A stretch of 64,000 nt of DNA from Pomphorhynchus laevis (Eukaryota; Acanthocephala; Palaeacanthocephala; Echinorhynchida; Pomphorhynchidae), in contig WNNJ02002553.1 of the NCBI GenBank assembly GCA_012934845.2, forward strand, positions 186,001-250,000, read 5' to 3'. Below the pieces are notes generated by a model. The model saw nothing but the letters and a program-made list of their open reading frames with translations. It was not told the origin of the DNA and made no database searches. Below are positions 11,284 to 20,367 of this stretch, piece after piece. The position numbers were made by a program, and so were the translations under genes. The first letter of the stretch is position 1; every line of letters starts with the position of its first letter.

Positions 11284-12609
11284 CCGCTTTTCCTCTAACT
11301 TATTTCCTCCCTTCCAAGCCGCTTTTCGCTCTAATTACTCTACCGAAATTGCATGTCTTAAAGTTTATAACGACTTACTCATATCGCGCGATCATAAATT
11401 ATGTAGTGTCATAGTTTCTCTTGATCTATCGTCTGCTTTTGACATCGTCGATCACTCGATTCTTCTCCATCGCCTTCGTCATGATTATGGCTTCTCTTTA
11501 CCCACTGTATCATGGTTTTCTTCATATCTATCAAACCATACATTTCGCGTATATTCTAACTCTTCTCTCTCCCATCCTTCGTCCATTCCGTCCGGTGTTC
11601 CGCAAGGCTCCGTATTAGGCCCTATACTTTTCTCTCTTCTTCTTGGTGATTTGTCTTCGATTTCTCATAAATTTAACTTCCATGTTATGCAATATGCTGA
11701 TGACATTCTCATCTATGCTCATGCACCTGTTTATCGTATTCACGATCTTAGTGTTTCTGCTTCCGACTGTCTTGTCTCAATTTCCAATCATCTTTCTTCC
11801 CTTCGCCTTTCTCTGAATCCTGATAAATCCAAAATTATGTGGATCCTACCTCGACGCCTCGGCTTCGAACCTCCCTCCGTATCATTAAATTCTACAATTC
11901 TTCCTATCGTTGATAATCTCGTTTTCCTAGGCTTCCATTTTGACAACCGACTTTCACTTAAACCTTTCGTTAGAGATAAAGTACGCTCATCTACCTTGAT
12001 ACTCCGCAACCTCCGTCAAGTTCGTAGATTGATCGATTTCCCTTCTTGTATGACTCTCATATCATCTCTCCTTTTTTCTAGACTCGATTATTGTCTTAGT
12101 CTATTTTCCAACTCACCTAAATCCACTCTTCTTCCCCTACAACGCATCGTCAACGCAGCTGTCCGAATTCTCCTCCGTCTTCGTCGTTTTGATCACACAT
12201 CCTACCATCTTGCTTCTCTCGATTTGCCTACAATTTATTGTCGTGTTCAAATTCGTCTTATCGTTGCTTTCCGTCTTGTAACTTTTCATACCCCTTCATT
12301 TCTCAACCTTCCTTTTCTTGATAATTCCCGTCCTGTTTACTGTTCCTTGCGTTCCTGTAATTCCCTTCTTTTACATGTCCCAAACTACTCTACCTCCTTT
12401 GGACTCCGCTCCTTCCTGGTGGCTGCTCCTCTATCGTGGAATCATCTGCCCATTCATATACGCCAATCAACTTCCCTGCAGTGCTTCAAACGACAAATCC
12501 GATCCCATTTTAACAATTTAACTGCTTGACTTTCTCATTTTTGTTTGTGGACTTGTAAGCGTACAGCTTGTACGCATTTGCCACATTAAATAAATTTGTA
12601 TTATTATTA
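11284..12609 (+). mobile_element. L2-like LINE, family A, copy 3 (5'-truncated)
   Basis: The element begins abruptly inside the RT at SSNLFPPFQ-equivalent sequence. It carries PSGVPQGSVLGPILFSLLLGDLSS and YADD, and a 292-residue C-terminal frame at 11651-12529. It ends with hairpin GCGTACA-GCT-TGTACGC (12558-12574), ATTTGCCACATTAAATAAA and TTGTATTATTATTA. The early RT part (11284-11650) is in another frame. Removing it rejoins GCAAG and CATTCG, exactly as in the uninterrupted copy at 21048-21068. The duplicated target is therefore at most AAG. Confidence 0.9.
11651..12529 (+). CDS. C-terminal LINE ORF2 fragment (family A copy 3)
   Basis: 292 residues from SISHKFNFHVMQYADDILIY through the thumb-like region (LSLNPDKSKIMW, LGFHFDNRLSLKPFV) to the C-terminal signature FGLRSFLVAAPLSWNHLPIHIRQS...FKRQIRSHF, ending at a normal stop before the 3' UTR. 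The catalytic YADD pair is intact, but the endonuclease and palm N-terminus are missing, so it is not a functional enzyme. It shows the intact family A C-terminus, which copy 1 lacks. Confidence 0.85.
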   Translation: MSSISHKFNFHVMQYADDILIYAHAPVYRIHDLSVSASDCLVSISNHLSSLRLSLNPDKSKIMWILPRRLGFEPPSVSLNSTILPIVDNLVFLGFHFDNRLSLKPFVRDKVRSSTLILRNLRQVRRLIDFPSCMTLISSLLFSRLDYCLSLFSNSPKSTLLPLQRIVNAAVRILLRLRRFDHTSYHLASLDLPTIYCRVQIRLIVAFRLVTFHTPSFLNLPFLDNSRPVYCSLRSCNSLLLHVPNYSTSFGLRSFLVAAPLSWNHLPIHIRQSTSLQCFKRQIRSHFNNLTA

Positions 12610-12979
12610 AGCATTCGATAGAGTTATTCCCAATTTGCTAGTAAACAAATTATCTAACATTGGCGTACGGGGCTCTTTGTTACGATGGATTCAATCATTC
12701 GTAAGCAACTGCTCGTTTGCAGTACGCATAAGCCATTATCTTTCTGGTTACTCAATGATGACGACAGGCGTCCCGCAGGGATCGGCCATTAGTCCGACTC
12801 TCTTTAATATATATGTAAATGATATTACAAACAACTTAACGTCGGAATGTGTTACCTACGCAGATGATATTAAGGTTTGGAGGCGAATTATTGATGAGTC
12901 CGATGTTAGCGCTCTTCAAAAAGACCTGGATTCCGTAAATAAATGGAGTATATCTAATGGGATGATGATAAATGCGACT
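12610..12979 (+). pseudogene. CR1-like family E reverse transcriptase fragment, copy 1
   Basis: Reads AFDRVIPNLLVNKLSNIGVRGSLLRW...TTGVPQGSAISPTLFNIYVNDI...TYADDIKVW...NKWSISNGMMINAT (frame 12635-12979), with RT boxes A, B and C intact. The sequence matches 21062-21428 almost exactly, then stops at GCGACT where element C begins. Confidence 0.85.
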
Positions 12980-12999
12980 CCTTCAAACAACTTCCTGTT

Positions 13000-13890
13000 T
13001 TGGATTCTATTGTTCATCCCCATATATTGGACTCGAGCAGCGTCGGTCTTGATGTAGATAACAAATGTTCCGCCCTCAAGCATGCAAATGTTGATTTGTC
13101 AACTCCTGTTAACACTTCCTCGGGCAGTGATTGTTCTCAAAACTGTCCTCTAGGTAGCGATTGTACTGAGCGTCCTTGTGCTTACCCGCAGCAACTGCAT
13201 CACCGCTGCAGTTTATGTGTTGCTCCTCTAGTAGCCCCGTTTATTGAGAGCGTTAAGGATCTTGCAAAGGCTAGTCAGATTATAGTTAGGCCTATAGATA
13301 ATCTACGACAAATAGTTAGCCTTCCAAATAATAAACAACATGCAGTGATTCCTCCAAATCATCGTCGGCCATCGATTACCCCTGAGACTAATTCTTCATT
13401 AGTTCCGTCTGCTAGCCCTAAACAATTTAGCTCTAGACAATTTAACTCCAGAAGAGAGTTAAACGTTATCGTGAGCGGTGTTGAAGAATCTCTCAGTAAC
13501 AATTCCCAAAGTAGACTGGATGACGATATTATGCATCTTCGCGCAGTGTTTTCTAAGATTTTTCTCCAGTGCGATGTGGATGTTGCGAAGTGTCTTAAAG
13601 TTCGAAGAGTTTTTCGTCTAGGCAAGAAACTTTCAGATAGACCTAGACTTCTAGAAGTTGTTCTAGACTCAAAAGATCATGTTGACTTCCTACTCAAGCA
13701 TGCATTTAGATTATCGCGCTCTGATTTTCATATACTCCGTGATTTATCTCCTGCAGATCGTTTGAGAAGACACGAGGCTTTCAACGAGCTGCATCGACGG
13801 CTGGAAAGTGGTGAGGGTAACTTATGTGTACGGAATTTTCGGGTGGTCAAGTGGCGTCCGACTGTCCGGTGGCATCCCTTACTCCTGTAG
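13000..13890 (+). CDS. LINE ORF1 protein, family C
   Basis: 296 residues. The first 90 are Cys/His-rich (CSQNCPLGSDC..., HRCSLC near residue 68). A basic Ser-rich linker follows, then a core from about 148 (RRELNVIVSGVEESL...RLDDDIMHLRAVF) to the end (NLCVRNFRVVKWRPTVRW). The core matches family D ORF1 (NILFSGIPE...RMNDDV...CIRNFQAVKRRPVVR) and resembles RNA-recognition folds of LINE ORF1 proteins. A role in binding LINE RNA is known for such proteins and is inferred here. The frame is open throughout and ORF2 starts close to its end. The N-terminus may be incomplete because the element boundary lies just upstream. Confidence 0.75.
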   Translation: MDSIVHPHILDSSSVGLDVDNKCSALKHANVDLSTPVNTSSGSDCSQNCPLGSDCTERPCAYPQQLHHRCSLCVAPLVAPFIESVKDLAKASQIIVRPIDNLRQIVSLPNNKQHAVIPPNHRRPSITPETNSSLVPSASPKQFSSRQFNSRRELNVIVSGVEESLSNNSQSRLDDDIMHLRAVFSKIFLQCDVDVAKCLKVRRVFRLGKKLSDRPRLLEVVLDSKDHVDFLLKHAFRLSRSDFHILRDLSPADRLRRHEAFNELHRRLESGEGNLCVRNFRVVKWRPTVRWHPLLL

Positions 13891-15700
13891 AGTCAGACCT
13901 CTTTAGTAGTGATGGTTCGTGTGTAGGAAAACTAGTAGACTTCGATAGTGTCACCGAGCGTGTCAAATTTTCCCATTATACGAACATTTTTGTCGGTTAT
14001 TCAAATGTTCGTAGTCTCCTGGCTTAGTTTTCGGAAATTAAATTCATAGTTACTTCGAAACGTTTTGATGTATTTTGTATAACCGAAACATGGCTACATT
14101 CTGACATTTCGGACGACTGTTTTGCCATCCCTAACTATTTTGTAATACGTTCGGATCGCTCATGTGGTAAACGTGGAGGTGGGGTAGCCGCCTATGTGCG
14201 AAATAGTCTCCTGGTATCGAATATCTCGGCTTTTCGCGACGATATTGGTTATTCCTTTGAAGGTCTTGCTTTTACACTGGGAAATGGTCAACGATCCCGA
14301 TTCTACGTCCTTTACCGTTCTCCGTCCTATGAATTAAGATTAGACTCTCTTAAATCACATTTGCTGAGTTTATCTTCGTATCCTCTGATTTTGCTCCTGG
14401 GAGACTTCAATATCCCCCAAATAGACTGGAAAAATAGTCATTCACGACCAATTCACGGAATTGGGAAAGTACTGAGTGACTTTCTGTTACTCGAGATGCT
14501 ACTAGTTCAACATATTAAAGAACCTACTTGTGTGACAGGGACGCCTTCTATACTCGATTTGGTCTTTACTAAGTGTTTGGGTGACGTTTCAGGTGTTCGT
14601 TATGACGCACCAATTGGCAATAGCGATCACTGTGTACTCTCTATGCGGCTGTCGCTGTTCAACAGAGCCTCACAAAACTCTAATTTTAAAAAACGTTGTT
14701 GGGTAGGTGTTGATGCTAATCAACTAGCTGCAAGCTTCCCAAAAAATATATGTGATAGTCTTCGTATCCACTTCGGTTTGGAGGTTCCTGTAGTCTTTGA
14801 TCTGCTCCATGATGAATTGATGCGAATTTCTGATATCTTTGCTCCGCTACGTGCCTGCAAGTTCAAGCATGGACATCCTCCTTGGTTCGACAGAGAGCTT
14901 CTTGATGCTATAAGATCCCGCAACAAATTGTGGCGCGAATTTAGGCGTTCTTCTGCTTCAAAACGTGCCTACATCGACTCTCGGAACTTATGCAATCGGC
15001 TAAAATTTCAGAAACGCTATTCGTACGAAGATAGTATCGCCAGGGATGCATCTTTGAATCCTAGGAGGTTTTGGTCTTATGTAAGAAACAACAGAACACT
15101 TGTCGCCACAATTAGCTCAATCCAAACGCCAACTGAAACTTTGACCGATCCGTCTCTAATCGCCCAACATTTAGCTGATGGCTTCTTGGTACAGGCTTTG
15201 ACCTCTAACAAACTGCATGACTTTAGTTGGAAGTATGTTCCGGTTGCTCATCGGTGTTGTGTTCGTCCACTCAGAGTGGATGAGGTGTTGAACGAGGTTA
15301 TGAAGCTCGATTCGTTTACATCTCCGGGACCAGACAATATCGCCCCCTTCCTCGTCAAATCCCTAGCGAACGAACTGAGCAATGATTTAACTATGTTTTT
15401 CAGATACAGCTTAGACACATCTTGGATTCCTGACAGTTGGAAGTGTGCAATTGTGGTGCCTATTCCCAAAAAGCATCCTGCTAGCTTTTGCGCAGACTTT
15501 CGGCCCATTAGCTTAACTAGCGTATTCTGCAAACTTTTAGAAAGAATCATTGCTAGTAGAATCAGGGATCATTTGGATCGTAATCACATATTGGTTGAAT
15601 CTCAACATGGTTTCAGCATCGGACGTTCATGCCTTACTAACCTACTAACTGCGCGTGAAAATGGGCTGATGCTCTGGGGGCTGGGTTTCAGGTTCATACA
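13863..15700 (+). pseudogene. LINE ORF2 5' part (endonuclease and RT N-terminus), family C
   Basis: Frame: HYTNIFVGYSNVRSLLA, an in-frame TAG near 14023, then FSEIKFIVTSKRFDVFCITETWLHSD..., KRGGGVAAYVR, VLYRSPSYE, LLLGDFNIPQIDW, SILDLVF, IGNSDHCVLS (a complete APE-type endonuclease). A linker follows, then RT: FTSPGPDNIAPFLVKSL, WKCAIVVPIPKKHPASFCADFRPISLTSVFCKLLERII, ESQHGFSIGRSCLTNLLT. The main open stretch is 14196-15752, but homology leaves this frame near 15660-15690. RT motif A (VFLDFSKAFDR) is read in the next frame, so there is a frameshift there. Apart from these two breaks the element is well preserved. Confidence 0.8.
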
Positions 15701-16795
15701 GTATTCCTTGATTTTTCGAAAGCTTTTGATAGGGTACCACACGACGGCATAGTGTCTTTACTGTATCACTATAGACTTCATTCATATATTTGTGAGTGGG
15801 TCAGGGAATTTCTATCGAATAGGTCTTTCCGAGTTTGTGTGGGGGCGTGTTTTCTTATTCGGTATATTAATTCTGGCGTACCGCAGGGATCAGTCCTTGG
15901 TCCACTGCTCTTTATAATCTTCATTAATGATCTGCTACTCCGCTTATCATGCTCTCATCTAGCGTTTGCAGACGATCTAAAGATTTGGTCGATCATTAGA
16001 AGTCCTGCTGATCGAGTATCGTTACAAAATGATCTAAACTCCCTGATCAAGTGGTGCGATTCTACCGGACTACGGTTGAATGTTGATAAATGTGTCCTCA
16101 TGCAACTAGGTCGCCCTATTGAAACTCTAAGGTACTTTATTAGAGATATGGTCTTAAAGGAAGTGTCTCAACATAAGGATTTAGGGATTATTGTTCATAG
16201 ATCCTTGAAAACAAAGTTGAACACCGATTTCTTTCTAGGTAAAGCTACTAGTGCGTTATATTGTATTAAAAATGCATTCCTCAGGTTAAGCTGTCACATG
16301 TTCAAGAGGTTATTCATCTCCATCGTCAGGCCACACTTGGAGTACTGCATTCAGGCTTGTTTCCCTGTCTCTAAGCAAGAACTATTAGACCTGGAGTCTA
16401 TTCTTAGGCGCGTATCGAGGCTCTGTATTGGCTTAAGTGGTATTGACTATTATGTACGTCTAAGTCGTATTGGGATGTTGTCGGTACGTGAGAGGTTCAT
16501 ATCCTTGGAAATGCTATGTATATGGCATATGTCGAATGATGTGGTAGGTTATCCCACCGATGTAATCACTAGGCGGGTAGATCAGTTGCGGGGACATAGC
16601 AGAGTCTTGTATAAATTTAGATTTGGCAGATTACCAAAAGTGTATAGACTCTCAAGGAGAGGAATTAACATGTGGAATTCGTTGCCTGAGGAAGTCGTTG
16701 CAGCCCCCAGTTTGAGAACGTTTAAATCACGATGCTACAAATGGATACATGAACAATGCCGCCATTCAACACTACCACTGGAATACCCTAATTAG
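15690..16795 (+). CDS. LINE ORF2 3' part: RT palm, thumb and C-terminus, family C
   Basis: Continues after the frameshift: VFLDFSKAFDRVPHDG (motif A), then from Met at 15752: SGVPQGSVLGPLLFIIFINDLL (motif B), LAFADDLKIW (catalytic FADD intact), LRLNVDKC, HKDLGIIV, then the C-terminal domain ending RLSRRGINMWNSLPEEVVAAPSLRTFKSRCYKW. The domain order and the FNSLP-like ending are those of CR1/Jockey-type elements. The 3' UTR starts at 16796 and is interrupted at 16872. Confidence 0.85.
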
Positions 16796-16872
16796 CTACG
16801 TTGACTGACCATTTGCTTTTGTTTTATTTTTTTGGACTCTGCCTGAATAGCCTTTTGGCTTTGGTATGTATT

Positions 16873-19800
16873 TTTTTTAAAGAAAAATTTTTATTTTCGT
16901 AAAACATACAAGAATGTGTCCAAAAGTAAAGAACTAAAGAATTCAAAAATCCAATCATAAGCTAAGTTATTTCTCTTTAATTCGAATCTTCCGGCTTTCG
17001 TGACATCTCTTCTGTTGATCGAAAATGATCGTGAATAGGTTTTCCATATGTAGAGCGTGGCGCTCTTAAACAGGCAGATGCAGCACGAGCTAAGGCAAAT
17101 GAAATTTTCTCTCGTATATTTTTTATTATTTGAGGATATGGGAGTTCGCGTTTTGAGCTTAATTTTGACGCTATTTGCTTCATTATCCTATTAGATTCCT
17201 GACTTGATCCTCCTGAAGACGAAAAAATTAACGGACTGAAATGCGCCTGTTCTAAACTTAAAATTCGCTCTCCATACTTCGAAATTTTTCGTTTTTCATG
17301 GTATTCAAAGTCAGCCTTACACTCAGTTCGGGAGTTAGAGGGAGCATGTACATTAAATATTGCGACATCCAAAAATGTCCGCTCAAACCGGCTTCCGAAT
17401 AGTCCACTACATACAACATCCAGACGCGCTTCTTTCGATATGCTTGTGCTATTGTTGTTAAAACGATAATCAGATGGAACGGTTGCTAATACTGGTTCAA
17501 CCTCCACGCCACTGCATATCCCGCTTAAGAGATGAGAAAATATATCCCTTACTTCATTATGCCTGATAGATGGTAGCGCTCCGGTCTTGCACGAAAATGC
17601 ATGATTGATAGTCATTTCTGAAGAACATATGCATTTTTTATTTTCTAATGCTCGCAAAGACCATCCATAGCGACCTGCTAATGCATCGCTAAACTCATTG
17701 TTTGTAAGCCGAAACCCCTCGTGACGTAGAGGTAGGGAAGATAGCCACGATGAAGCTCCCTTGTAACTAGCATGTGCCAATATCTTAAAGTAATCCGATG
17801 GTAGAGATTTTAGTATTAATTCTTTCCTCGATTTGGCTACATTTAATCTCATGTATGAAATATTTCTAGCTGTTTGAGTTTGAACATCCCTCAGGTTTTC
17901 TCCCGTATATCCGTCTCGATAGGTTTCGTACATTCTACGAGAATAATCGTACTCCAAGTCAGCGATGTATTCCGGATCAACTAACCCAATGCCCCCTAAC
18001 TTGAACGGTAGAGTTAATAATTCTTTATGTGCTTGTTCAATTTTCGCTTGTGTGATTGACTCAATAAAACCGCTATACAATAGGTTTTTAAGACATCTAG
18101 TGACATCCGTGCACATTGGTACTGTTCTGTAAGTATATATCCATTTCCATTGCACAGAGTGTATTAACCCGGAATAAGCAGTTTGTCGATCAATTTTACT
18201 AACTTCAACTAATCTTTCAAGTGTGGATGCCCAGGATGTTACCCTGGTTTTTATAATATCCAAAACATCAGCTTCTGCTCCAATGGGAGTTCCGAGTACT
18301 TCGATAGCACGCTCACTTATTTTACATTCAGAGAAGTTGCTAGTGTCGAATTCATGTTCCTTGTGTATTAGCAGCTGTGTCTTTAGTGGATTAACGTAAT
18401 AGCCAAATTTTGGGCCTATTGTTTTTAGTATTTCCCAGGCTTTATATAAATCATCGCTAGGACCGACAAAATTTGCATCGTCTGCGTACCATCGTTGAAT
18501 CACGGATGGTAAACATTTTTGAATATGAAGGATGAGTGGTAGAGTCGAAACGGCAAATGCAGCCATGGCCAAAGGGTCACCTTGAGTGAAACCCTCTTTT
18601 GAAAATATCGGATCACTACCAGTAAACATTGTTGATGATTTTATGTATAAGTTCACTAGTATTGTTTCAAGAGACGGACAAATGAATTTTATGTTTGCTA
18701 ATGTTAGACGTCGATTTACGGAATTAAAAGCGTTTGTTGCATCCACGGCCAGTAAGCCAAAGTCAACCCGAGAGTGAAAGGAATCTGATAAGGAATGAAC
18801 AGCGAATTCTATTCCGCTTCTCTGTGATGCGCACAATTGCACAGTTCCCATTACATCCTGAATATGTCCTCTAATTTTTCCTAAAACGACTTTGCTAATT
18901 ATCCGTTGTTCCACTTGTCCCACGCCAATTGGTCGTATACCTGCAGTCTTTTTTAAAGCTATAAGTCTACTCGCTACAAACGCACGCAAACTGTTAGGAT
19001 TGATATGCTCCGAAGCTAATCGTATTGCAAATTCCGCTAGTGATGTTGCCAACTTCTTAGAGTGGATACCGAATCCAGTTAACATTCTCTTCCACATTAT
19101 TGCATTTAAGCCTGAAGGTCCAGCGCCACCTTGAGTTCTCCTTGCTGCTGCAATGATTTCGTCTGCATCTATAGAATAAAATATGACTGGATGATGACTA
19201 GTTACTCCCTCAACAAAATCCGATAGAATAGCACTCTGATCTATTTCAGCAGGGTAAGGGTGTAATTCTGCTAGCTTCTCTATTACAGTATTTGTACCAA
19301 CTTTCGAATCGGGATAAAGAATGGGTGAATCGTCTTTAAATTCTAGAAGTCTGGTTGCTGAAGCTACACATCCATTCTCCATTAGCCGAATGTAGTTTTT
19401 ATGCCAATCAATCTTCTTAGTTTTCACATTGCAATGGGATGTTGTCTGCAACATCAATGCTTCTTCATATACACTTATAAAGTCTTCCGCTTTCCAACTC
19501 TTTAAACGACGTTCAATGGTCTTTCTAGTGTAAGAGATCTTACGCGTTGGGATTTTTTGAAGGATACACTGTGAGAAAACCGTTGCTTTCATCAATGAGA
19601 TTTGGCCATCATCTTTGTCATTTGCTATTAAATTGTAATAAGAAGAAAGAATATCTATAAATTCGTTACTCGCCGTACATATAGGAAGTTGCATGAGGTT
19701 GGGGCGCCAATTACATACCTTATAAAATATGTATTCAATAGAAATACTGGGTGTCGTTATATTACTTACTGCCCTTGCCCGTGCTGTTGCATCGTTGTTT

Positions 19801-20337
19801 CGAAATGTAGATAAGGAATCTATTGAATGAACTTGGTCGTTGAATATGCTAGTCGGATCTGTATGTGTAGAATTTCGACATTGGATAGAATTCACATTGA
19901 TAGACTCCGATTTGGGGAATATATTTTTAATTCGATTACGACAGCCTGGTGCTCTGCAATTCACACACGGGCTTGATTTTTTCGCACATCGACACCCACG
20001 ACAAATGGCCGCTGCGCCGTTGCAATTACAACATCGTATTTCATCTGTTGGTTTTCCGCGAACCATTCTGCGTACTCCGGGATGTACCCTGGACGTACGA
20101 CTTTGAAATTGTATGTGTGTTAAAGTTGTTTGTTTAATCACTTGAGATTTGGAATGTATTGGAATCAATAACGGTGTGTATATTAATTGTATGTTATTTT
20201 ATTGTAAGTAGTTTATTAAGCAGCCAAGAAAGTTCAAACTTGTAAGTATTTAACAATCAAGACAATTTTATTGTAATTTGTGTAAGAGTTTCAATAACCA
20301 AGACTTATTTTAAGGTATGTATTGGTATGTAAGGTAT
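16873..20337 (-). mobile_element. Restriction-endonuclease-type LINE (R2/HERO superclade), apparently intact ORF
   Basis: The element is flanked by a perfect 15-bp direct repeat GCTTTGGTATGTATT (16858-16872 and 20338-20352). This defines it as a target-primed insertion into the 3' UTR of element C. Its 3' end (minus strand) is an A-rich run, CTTTAAAAAAA. The 5' side next to the TSD carries extra partial copies of the target (GGTATGTATT, GGTATGTAA at 20313-20337), as seen with template jumping at 5' junctions. It holds one long ORF and no second ORF. It is the youngest event in the nest. Confidence 0.85.
16977..20168 (-). CDS. R2/HERO-like retrotransposon protein: Cys-rich domain, reverse transcriptase, zinc knuckle, PD-(D/E)XK-type endonuclease
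   Basis: A single 1063-residue open frame without breaks. Residues 45-78 form a nine-cysteine motif (CC-x-C-x6-C-x2-C-x-C-x6-C-x2-C-x4-C). RT follows at about 335-640: GPSGLNAIMWKR, RPIGVGQVEQRIISK near 418, LLAVDATNAFNSVNR near 473 (motif A), EGFTQGDPLAMA near 525 (B), WYADDANF near 558 (C). A CICS...H....C knuckle lies near 842-860. A restriction-like endonuclease core follows with EARLDVV near 913 and TFLDVAIFN near 930. A basic C-terminus ends it. The RPIGVG and DATNAFN phrases are characteristic of a group of RLE-type LINEs in invertebrates; assignment to HERO rather than R2/R4 is tentative. Met35 (20066), just before the Cys motif, could be the true start. Confidence 0.85.
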   Translation of the reverse strand: MIPIHSKSQVIKQTTLTHIQFQSRTSRVHPGVRRMVRGKPTDEIRCCNCNGAAAICRGCRCAKKSSPCVNCRAPGCRNRIKNIFPKSESINVNSIQCRNSTHTDPTSIFNDQVHSIDSLSTFRNNDATARARAVSNITTPSISIEYIFYKVCNWRPNLMQLPICTASNEFIDILSSYYNLIANDKDDGQISLMKATVFSQCILQKIPTRKISYTRKTIERRLKSWKAEDFISVYEEALMLQTTSHCNVKTKKIDWHKNYIRLMENGCVASATRLLEFKDDSPILYPDSKVGTNTVIEKLAELHPYPAEIDQSAILSDFVEGVTSHHPVIFYSIDADEIIAAARRTQGGAGPSGLNAIMWKRMLTGFGIHSKKLATSLAEFAIRLASEHINPNSLRAFVASRLIALKKTAGIRPIGVGQVEQRIISKVVLGKIRGHIQDVMGTVQLCASQRSGIEFAVHSLSDSFHSRVDFGLLAVDATNAFNSVNRRLTLANIKFICPSLETILVNLYIKSSTMFTGSDPIFSKEGFTQGDPLAMAAFAVSTLPLILHIQKCLPSVIQRWYADDANFVGPSDDLYKAWEILKTIGPKFGYYVNPLKTQLLIHKEHEFDTSNFSECKISERAIEVLGTPIGAEADVLDIIKTRVTSWASTLERLVEVSKIDRQTAYSGLIHSVQWKWIYTYRTVPMCTDVTRCLKNLLYSGFIESITQAKIEQAHKELLTLPFKLGGIGLVDPEYIADLEYDYSRRMYETYRDGYTGENLRDVQTQTARNISYMRLNVAKSRKELILKSLPSDYFKILAHASYKGASSWLSSLPLRHEGFRLTNNEFSDALAGRYGWSLRALENKKCICSSEMTINHAFSCKTGALPSIRHNEVRDIFSHLLSGICSGVEVEPVLATVPSDYRFNNNSTSISKEARLDVVCSGLFGSRFERTFLDVAIFNVHAPSNSRTECKADFEYHEKRKISKYGERILSLEQAHFSPLIFSSSGGSSQESNRIMKQIASKLSSKRELPYPQIIKNIREKISFALARAASACLRAPRSTYGKPIHDHFRSTEEMSRKPEDSN

Positions 20338-20352
20338 GCTTTGGTATGTATT

Positions 20353-20367
20353 GGAATAATAATAATA
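20353..20367 (+). repeat. Displaced 3' tail of element C
   Basis: GGAATAATAATAATAA directly follows the right target duplication of the R2/HERO-like element and directly precedes repeat X copy 2. It matches the tail type of families C, D and E. Confidence 0.8.

Larger units (their letters stand above)
12980..20367 (+). mobile_element. CR1-like LINE, family C, split by an R2/HERO-like element
   Basis: Element C runs 12980-16872 and resumes at 20353-20367 with its tail TGGAATAATAATAATAA. It carries ORF1 (13000-13890), ORF2 endonuclease (about 13863-14700) and RT (about 15270-16795). Its 3' end, once the insert is removed, reads TTTTGGCTTTGGTATGTATTGG plus (AAT)n. This aligns with the 3' end of element D (TTTGGCTATAACTTGTAATAC plus (TAA)n), confirming the junction. 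It replaces the 3' part of the E fragment on its left and abuts repeat X on its right. The 5' end may be truncated. Two coding breaks are visible. Confidence 0.85.

Noticed and set aside
18586-18777. Plus-strand frames across the R2/HERO-like ORF (18586-18777, 18892-19134, 19840-20106)
   Set aside because: Antisense shadows of an unbroken, domain-rich 1063-residue frame.
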